Assembly (NCBI GenBank): GCA_029204225.1
Contig: CM055107.1
Span: 50,303,878 to 50,367,877 of the forward strand
DNA from: Diphasiastrum complanatum
Taxonomy: Eukaryota > Streptophyta > Lycopodiopsida > Lycopodiales > Lycopodiaceae
Direction: 5' to 3'
DNA: 64,000 nt
Position numbers and translations under genes: made by a program. Positions 57,863 to 64,000 of this stretch are shown here, one piece after another (position 1 is the stretch's first letter; each line of letters starts with the position of its first letter). Below the pieces are notes generated by a model that did not search any database, was not told where the DNA came from, and saw nothing but the letters and a program-made list of their open reading frames with translations.

Positions 57863-59824
57863 ATGGGTAAGCTACTCATACTTGAAGAACTCCAAGGCAC
57901 ACTCATGGCCGAGGAATCAAGAAGGAGCCAAATGCAAGAGAGGATGGATAGGCTTTCCATCCAAGGTGGAGATGACCAAGCTCTCTTCACCGAAGGCAAA
58001 GGCAAGTCCAAAGGCAAAGGATCAACATTCAAGAAGTTTACAAAGCTTGAGGATCAAGAAGGACCCCCAAAGGCATCTCCATCAACCACCAAAGTCAAGA
58101 AGGACAAATCAAAGGTGAAGTGCTACTATTGTAGCAAGATGGGGCATTATGCCTCGGAATGCTTCAAGAGGAAGCAAGATCAAAGCCAAGCCAACATGAG
58201 CAAAGAGGAGGAGGAGGAGAGTTCACATGAGGACTCTCTCATGATGTCCATATTTTCTTCAACAAGCTTCAAAGGAGAAGATCCTTGGTGGATTGACTCG
58301 GGTGCTAGTTCACACATGACTAGTAAAAGGGAGTTTTTCTCTTCTATCTTATCTTATGATGGACCTATAAAGTCTATCTATACAGCAAATGATGAAGCTT
58401 GTAAGATTGAAGGAGTTGGTAGCATTCCCCTTTGCTTAGGATCTTCCAAAAAGATCAACATAGAAGGTGTTTTGTACATTCCTACAATAACAAAGAATCT
58501 ACTAAGTGTTGGCCAAATGGTAGACAATGGTTTCAATGTTGACTTTGCTTCAAATGAATGTTTCATCAAGAAGAAGGGTAAGATAGTGGCTAAGAGCACT
58601 AGACTTGGCAAACTATATAAGCTGGATGCATTTGTGGATACTAATGTTGTCATGTTGGCCGAGAAGAGCAAGATATCTACCTTTACTTTATGGCACAAAA
58701 GACTTGGACATGTCAACTCGGGTTCCATGGAGGCTATGATCAAGGAGGAGTATGCTTTAGGCCTACCAAGGTCTATTGGGAAGGAAGACAAGGTTTGTGA
58801 AGCTTGTGCCTTATCCAAGGCACATAAGAAGGTGTTTCCTAACTCCATCACAAAGTCATCTCATCCTCTTGAACTCATACACTCGGATGTGCACATTGCT
58901 AGCACCAAATTTAATGGAGGTTCATCCATGTTTTTAACCTTCATTGATGACTACTCAAGATATTGTTGGGTGTTCTTACTTTCCTTCAAGTCTCAAGTAT
59001 TTGATACTTTTGTAAAGTTCAAGTTGTTTGTGGAAAAGCATCATAATCATAGCATCAAGATTCTTAGAAGTGACAATGGTGGAGAATTCATCTCCAATGA
59101 GTTCAAGGCCTTTTGTGAGGAGGAAGGGATCAAGAAAGATACTTCTTGTCCTTACACTCCTCAACAAAATGGAGTTGCTGAAAGAAGGAATAGAACATTA
59201 TGTGAATGTTCTAAGGCTTTAAGATTAGATGCTTGTTTGCCCAAATCCTTTTGGGGTGAGTCTCTTGTATGTGCAAACTACTTGATGAATAGGGTGTCTT
59301 GCAAAGCAATTGAAGGCAAAACTCCTTATGAGATGTTGTATGGAAAGAAACCCAATCTTAATCACTTGAAAGTTTTTGGGTGTATATGTTATGTGCATGT
59401 GCCATTGGAAACAAGAACCAAGGAGGATCCATCTTCCACAAGAGGGATCATGCTTGGATATGCAAGCTCAAGCAAGGGCTACAAAGTCTATCTCCCATCC
59501 TTGAACAAATTTGTTGTTTCAAGGGATGTCATCTTTGATGAACATCATATGCATATGCTTGAAGAAAGCTCAAGTGCTCCAACAATCAAGAAGAAGATGG
59601 CTGAGGAGCAAGATCTTGGTTTTGAGGAGGAGCTCATGGAGGAGCAAGCACCAAACCCACCTATCACACCAAGGAGATCTTCAAGGGCAAAAGTGGAGCC
59701 ATCAAGGCTCACATATCAAGGCAAAGGACAACAAGTTGAGGGTATCTCATCCACTTCTTATGCTTTATCTAGTTTTGAAGAACCATCTAATGTTGAAGAT
59801 GCATTGAACTCCAAAGAGTGGTAG
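57863..59824 (+). CDS. Copia copy 2 nucleocapsid, protease and integrase frame
   Basis: The frame is open for 653 codons with the same domains as in copy 1: knuckle CYYCSKMGHYASEC, protease WWIDSGASSHMTS, pre-integrase HHCC, and integrase triad (FIDDYSR, RSDNGGEF, VAERRN). Unlike copy 1 the frame continues correctly past the PRRSSRAKVEPSRLTYQG region into ALNSKEW. A TAG then replaces the Tyr codon of the RT N-terminus. So this copy has the better integrase tail and copy 1 the better RT. Differences from copy 1 are few and scattered (for example Glu for Lys in the nucleocapsid, Phe for Ser before the integrase). Confidence 0.95.
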   Translation: MGKLLILEELQGTLMAEESRRSQMQERMDRLSIQGGDDQALFTEGKGKSKGKGSTFKKFTKLEDQEGPPKASPSTTKVKKDKSKVKCYYCSKMGHYASECFKRKQDQSQANMSKEEEEESSHEDSLMMSIFSSTSFKGEDPWWIDSGASSHMTSKREFFSSILSYDGPIKSIYTANDEACKIEGVGSIPLCLGSSKKINIEGVLYIPTITKNLLSVGQMVDNGFNVDFASNECFIKKKGKIVAKSTRLGKLYKLDAFVDTNVVMLAEKSKISTFTLWHKRLGHVNSGSMEAMIKEEYALGLPRSIGKEDKVCEACALSKAHKKVFPNSITKSSHPLELIHSDVHIASTKFNGGSSMFLTFIDDYSRYCWVFLLSFKSQVFDTFVKFKLFVEKHHNHSIKILRSDNGGEFISNEFKAFCEEEGIKKDTSCPYTPQQNGVAERRNRTLCECSKALRLDACLPKSFWGESLVCANYLMNRVSCKAIEGKTPYEMLYGKKPNLNHLKVFGCICYVHVPLETRTKEDPSSTRGIMLGYASSSKGYKVYLPSLNKFVVSRDVIFDEHHMHMLEESSSAPTIKKKMAEEQDLGFEEELMEEQAPNPPITPRRSSRAKVEPSRLTYQGKGQQVEGISSTSYALSSFEEPSNVEDALNSKEW

Positions 59825-59934
59825 AAAGATATGTTGGATGAGTATGATGCCTTGATTGAGAATGAAACTTGGTTGCTTGTTGAGATACCTCAAAGGAATG
59901 TAATAGGATGCAAGTGGGTCTTCAAGCTTAACTC

Positions 59935-61213
59935 CTGATCTGCAAAACCAGACACCACCATTTCAATATTAAAATTCATTTTATATATGTGTTCAACAAC
60001 CATTTTCAAAATTTAGAAGCACGTTTATTGTTTACACTTACGGTTTGTCCGTTGATAGTGAACACAAAATTTGTGGGCACATCAGCATATATTAAACCAA
60101 CCATAGCCCGTACATCTTCCAGACTCCATTCACTATTAACACAGACTTCCCACACTTCATCATTTGGCATATGGATGGGTAGTTCAAATTCTTGATGTCT
60201 CGTCTCTGCATCCAAGCTATCCCATCGACCGTGAGCAAACTTGAACCGCCTATAAACGAAACTGAAGGAGCACGTTTGGCGTGCAATGTGATATCTTATT
60301 GTCATCGTCTCATGACAAATATCACACCTTATTTAATCAAATTTGTGATCTACATTCCGTGAGTCCCAAGAAGTAAAAACATTGTCCAACAATGAGGATT
60401 CCGTCGCTTTCCATACCCATAATGTATTTGTTTTTCTAAATGGTATTGTTTTATATATGGCAACAAATACAGCGACAGGCATGCTGACACTAGTGTAAAC
60501 ACATTTGGATCCAAATGTTGGCTTCATATTCATTGTAATCTCTTTGACGAATTGGAATTTTGTCAATTCGATGGTCAATTCATCAACATAAGGCCAATCA
60601 TGAGAATTGATTGTAGGCTCAGAAAGAGGCAATAATTTGCCAGTCCCAAAGTTCTTCTTTGGAGCTTCATACATGTGATTGTAAAAGTAAACCCCAGTCC
60701 TATGATCGCAGAAGACTTGAGCCCATTATATACTAGTACTCCATATTTTGCATGTATTGCAGAGAACTTTCCCGTAAACAATTTTACATGCTGTTAGTCA
60801 TAGCTATCTGAAGGAAAAACATCTGCACAAGAGGTAATAGAATGAAGCAACAATAATTTACAAGTAAAATATCTTTGACATTCAAAGATGTAAGACTTAC
60901 AATGCGAAAGTATATTTCTATCAACAACTGTCGTGTCCCACAAAATATCTCTATGCATGTAGACGTGTTGAACTCTGGCTAGGTAATCTCCATTGCAATC
61001 GACTTTGAATTCATGAATTCTTCCTCTCCAATGGTGCTCTTTGTTGTCACGTTTTCTCTTTGCAACCCTATGAATTCCTTTACCAGTGGGTTGCATATAT
61101 ACCCAATCAAGAGTCAAAAATGTCGTAGGCACCCACTGGTCATTGGAGTCTTTGATTGGTGCAACAACAGAGTTTAATCAAATCTTTGTTCTTCTTGGTT
61201 GACTAGAAGTCAT
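59935..61213 (-). pseudogene. Unidentified spliced gene remnant
   Basis: On the minus strand an ATG at 61213 (MTSSQPRRTKI, then TGA) continues in frame as DQWVPTTFLTLDWVYMQPTG, HHWRGRIHEFKVDCNGDY and ARVQHVYMHRDILWD, ending at a strong GTAAGT donor (60900-60895). After an acceptor near 60791 it reads FTGKFSAIHAKYGVLVYNGL. A frameshift leads to HRTGVYFYNHMYEAP, LTIELTKFQFVKEITMNM, TFGSKCVYTSVSMPVAVFVA, TNTLWVWKATESSLLDN and a stop near 60332, then RCDICHE and FELPIHMPNDEVWEVCVNS. A second GTAAGT donor lies near 60040. The first exon faintly resembles a BAH-type fold (a Dwvylqp start, a WxGRIxEF strand, a YLARVQxxYMxRDIL end), but this is weak. I cannot name the family. Confidence 0.45.
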
Positions 61214-61316
61214 GATCTATGAAAAGACAATGTGTCTGGTCTTGAGTTAGAGAGTGTATAATATACTGGAAAGATTGCTATGTCAATATGGAGAATGAGT
61301 AGAGTGGGAGGTCGTT

Positions 61317-61459
<143 letters not shown>

Positions 61460-61694
61460 TGAATATTTTGAATGAGTAGATAAACTAGCCATTAGGTGCA
61501 GGTATGTTGGGTCTAGTTAATAGCTATGTGATAGGTGTAGTTAGCCTCCCATGTAGAGTTAATGTAGGGTTAATGCTAGAGGTGTACTTAGTGGTCCCAC
61601 ACTTGATTTAATCTACATTATGCAATTTGCCATGTCATATGGGCCATTGTTGCTCAATTGTCATTCTTTTATTGGCACACATGTCATCATTAAC

Positions 61695-62450
61695 ACTAAT
61701 CATGATTAGTGAAGAGGCCCTTTTTGAGTCCAAAAAGGGCCCTAATGGAGGACGAACAGAAGATGGCAAGTATACCCTACCAAAACTTTATCGGTAGTCT
61801 GATGTACTTAACAATTTGTACCGGACCCGATCTGGCCTTCTTTGTTTACGCATTGAGCCAATTCTGTTCCAATCCTGGTCTAGCACATTGGAAAATGGCC
61901 AAACGAATCCTACAGTATCTGAAGGGTACCCAGAATGTTGGATTAACCTACAGAGCTAGAAACGAAGAGAAAGGATTCGAGCTGCATCACTGCAGTGATG
62001 CGAGCTGGGCGAGCTGACAAGTCCATTACTGGAGGATGTACGATAGCATGTGGAGCTGCAATCAGTTGGATATGCAAAAAGCAAACCTTGGTAGCTCAAT
62101 CCTCTTGCAAAGCTGAGTATGTTGCAGCCTCAAAAGTGGCGAATGAGGTAGTGTGGCTACAAATGATGTTGGAGGCAATCGAGATACCATAAGAGGGGCC
62201 AAACACGATGATGATGGACTCTCAGAGTGCCATCTATCTGTCCCAGGATCCTGTCTTCCATTCAAAGATGAAGCACATTCCTCTGAAGTACCATCATATT
62301 CGAGATTTGATCTCGAAAGGAGAGCTCCAGGTGCAGTTTATAAAATCAGAAAATATGATTGCAGATCTCCTCACGAAACCGCTCGACAAGCCACTCTTTA
62401 CCAAGCATAGAGAGTCAATTGGATTAAATGAACAAAATTGCAAGGTTTAA
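61695..62450 (+). pseudogene. Copia RT end and RNase H
   Basis: The plus strand reads MASIPYQNFIGSLMYLT, GPDLAFFVYALSQFCSNP and HWKMAKRILQYLKGTQNVGL. RNase H follows with ELHHCSDASWAS, then after a frameshift near 62010 ADKSITGGCTIACGAAISW, TLVAQSSCKAEYVAAS, and after a TAA at 62190 MMMDSQSAIYLSQDPVFHS, KMKHIPLKYHHIRDLI and MIADLLTKPLDKPLF. The order is that of the Copia RNase H end, with the catalytic Asp and Glu positions still readable. The 5' part of the element is missing. The family differs from the young Copia elements. Confidence 0.88.
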
Positions 62451-63210
62451 GAGGGAGTCAGAAATGGTGAACTCCTGCAACTTGGTCGTAGCACAAACAA
62501 GACATGAAGGTCGACCAATTCGTGGTAGTCAACATGACTTTGACTCGAAGCACAAACTAGAACAATTTGACAGTCAACGTGTCTTTGACTTGAAGCACGA
62601 ACGATTCGCGAATCAATCGTGAATCACAAACACACCTCCAAGACCGCAAACTGCAAAAGGGACGTGAAACGAAAACTATGAAAAGAAATGAAAAAGAATG
62701 AAAGCAAACGGGAGATTACGAAACAGACGAAGAAAAATCTTTCGCGCTGCTAGTTGCCAGCTCAACGGGCTTCATGCCCAACTGAAACAAGTAGCAACGA
62801 CAGAGACTAAGTAACAAGTCATGTGATTAGCATTAACTAGTCATGTGATTCGATGTTTAGCTATCTTGTAAACTCCACATAGTGGAGGTATAAACGATCC
62901 TCTCTGGATCATAATAGCATATGTGAATACAAAGATCTGTAAGAGACAGAGAGAGATGTAGCGAATAGAGTAAGAACGAAAAGACACCATAGTTGTGCAT
63001 GAAAGTCTACCAACGAGCGGAACACAGCGAAAGAGTAGAATGTCATTTCACCAACGAGTGAGACACTGACAAATTCACTCTAAACTAGAACTGATAATTC
63101 AGTCACTCTATTTTTGTGCATCTCGTCTTGAGCTGTGTGTCATGATTGCTAGGATAGAATATGTTATGTGATGCGTAGTCGAGTGTCTGGGATCCTATAA
63201 GGGCTTCCGC
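62451..63210 (+). repeat. 3' untranslated region and LTR-like sequence of the 62-kb Copia
   Basis: After the RNase H stop, 62505-62600 contains two imperfect GTCAACRTGWCTTTGACTYGAAGCAC units, then LTR-like sequence with a GAGGTATAAACGATC block near 62884. No second LTR is available for comparison, so the ends are open. Confidence 0.45.
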
Positions 63211-64000
63211 ACAAAAGAAAATTAAAAGACTAAAACTTTTTTGCGATAAAGAAGACGAAGTGAGGATGAACACGAATCAGTCCCACGCACGTGCTCCCAG
63301 AACAAATGATGCCTAGATGAGCCAAGATACCAAGATCCAAGAAAAGGATTAAAAAAAACAAAGAAAAGCCCAAAAAGAGAAGAAGAGAAAAAAGAAACTC
63401 ACTCCCCAAGATAAGCCATTCCACTTCTAGATCTAAAACTAAGCTTGAAACCTTTAATTGGCTTAGATCTCCATCTCTACTACGTAGTTTAACACCTTCC
63501 CCTTTGGAACAAAGCTCGTTACTACACATGATATTCCCCCGGTTGGAGATCCAAACATATTCTTTGCCCTCTTGATCACATCGATTAGGGAGGCGTGGCA
63601 AGGTTCCAACAATCACTCAAGTGGAGATCTTGCCAAAGTGTAATTTTTCTAGCATTGAGGAGGAGCATCAAAGAGAAGAAGATCTTGAGATCAGCCTCAA
63701 ACATGAGAATTTCAAGGAGGTCCTCAATGACAAAGCCTGAGTCATCAAATACTTAGAATTTGCTTCAAACAGGATTATAGATCATGCTACATAGTAACAC
63801 AGACATAAAGCACTCTCCACACCAAGCTCGCGTAGCAACTATATTGCTCAAAACCAAAATACATTGTACATATAGTTCTTCACTATGGCAACCCATGCAT
63901 GACCCAGGTTGTCGTTGACGGGATGTGTGTCCCGTCAACTCGCCTTGTGGCGAGGCCAACTGATCCTTATCCACTAATAGGACCCACAATATATCTACTT
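63211..64000. other. No gene recognised at the right edge
   Basis: A minus-strand open frame at 63616-63230 (128 codons) has a hydrophobic Leu/Phe-rich C-terminal half created by an A-rich plus strand and no domain. A plus-strand stretch at 63640-63740 reads SSIEEEHQREEDLEI, acidic and unassigned. Neither is supported as a gene. Confidence 0.35.

Larger units (their letters stand above)
55863..59932 (+). mobile_element. Copia copy 2, 5' part only
   Basis: This is near-identical to copy 1 from its LTR start (36462) to about 40530 and stops inside the reverse transcriptase after CKWVFKLN. No 3' LTR is present, so the element was truncated after insertion or duplicated only in part. It carries no frameshift where copy 1 has one (near 40294), but has its own TAG (59822-59824, TAT to TAG) in the RT N-terminus. 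Confidence 0.96.

Overview
This is nuclear DNA of a large-genome seed plant. The evidence is one ordinary spliced plant housekeeping gene, S-adenosyl-L-homocysteine hydrolase with the plant-type insertion, sitting in about 60 kb of nested, mostly decayed LTR retrotransposons. Plant retroelement primer sites (tRNA-iMet type) and long GA/TC microsatellites agree with this. The amount and age of the retroelement debris fits a gymnosperm, but that is inference; nothing here fixes the species.

Layout. 1-4.5 kb: a Copia 3' fragment fused to a decayed minus-strand Gypsy element with a tandemly duplicated LTR/leader. 6.1-8.0 kb: a decayed Pif1-type helicase followed by an endonuclease-like segment, the architecture of Helentron (Helitron2) elements. 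8.0-11.2 kb: small inverted-repeat elements and hairpins (a TIR element, a fold-back element, two related MITE-like units, a nested hairpin). 11.5-20.5 kb: four LTR elements stacked in opposite orientations (plus Gypsy, minus chromovirus, minus Copia, plus Tat-like Gypsy). 21.4-25.1 kb: the host island, with the intact SAHH gene on the minus strand and tandem duplications on both sides. 26.4-33.5 kb: chromovirus and chimeric Copia remnants. 34.4-35.7 kb and 50.4-52.8 kb: two diverged copies of one decayed spliced gene resembling the accessory ORF of plant En/Spm (CACTA) elements. 36.46-42.62 kb: a complete young Copia element with 682-bp LTRs. 43-49 kb: a SET-domain-like remnant and further Copia/Gypsy debris. 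53-56 kb: a minus-strand LTR and an unassigned element. 55.86-59.93 kb: a second, 5'-only copy of the young Copia family. 59.9-61.2 kb: an unidentified spliced, decayed gene. 61.7-63.2 kb: a Copia RNase H end and LTR-like DNA.

Only SAHH looks functional. It recycles the by-product of methyl-transfer reactions and keeps methylation going. The young Copia family is the most recently active element: its two LTRs differ at about three of 682 positions by eye. Every copy seen has stops, frameshifts or truncation, so none here looks autonomous without readthrough. I saw no tRNA or rRNA genes and no CRISPR arrays. The best candidates for something unusual are the Helentron-like remnant, the unidentified spliced gene at 60-61 kb, the paired CACTA-like genes, and an in-frame amber codon shared by both gag-pol copies of the young Copia.
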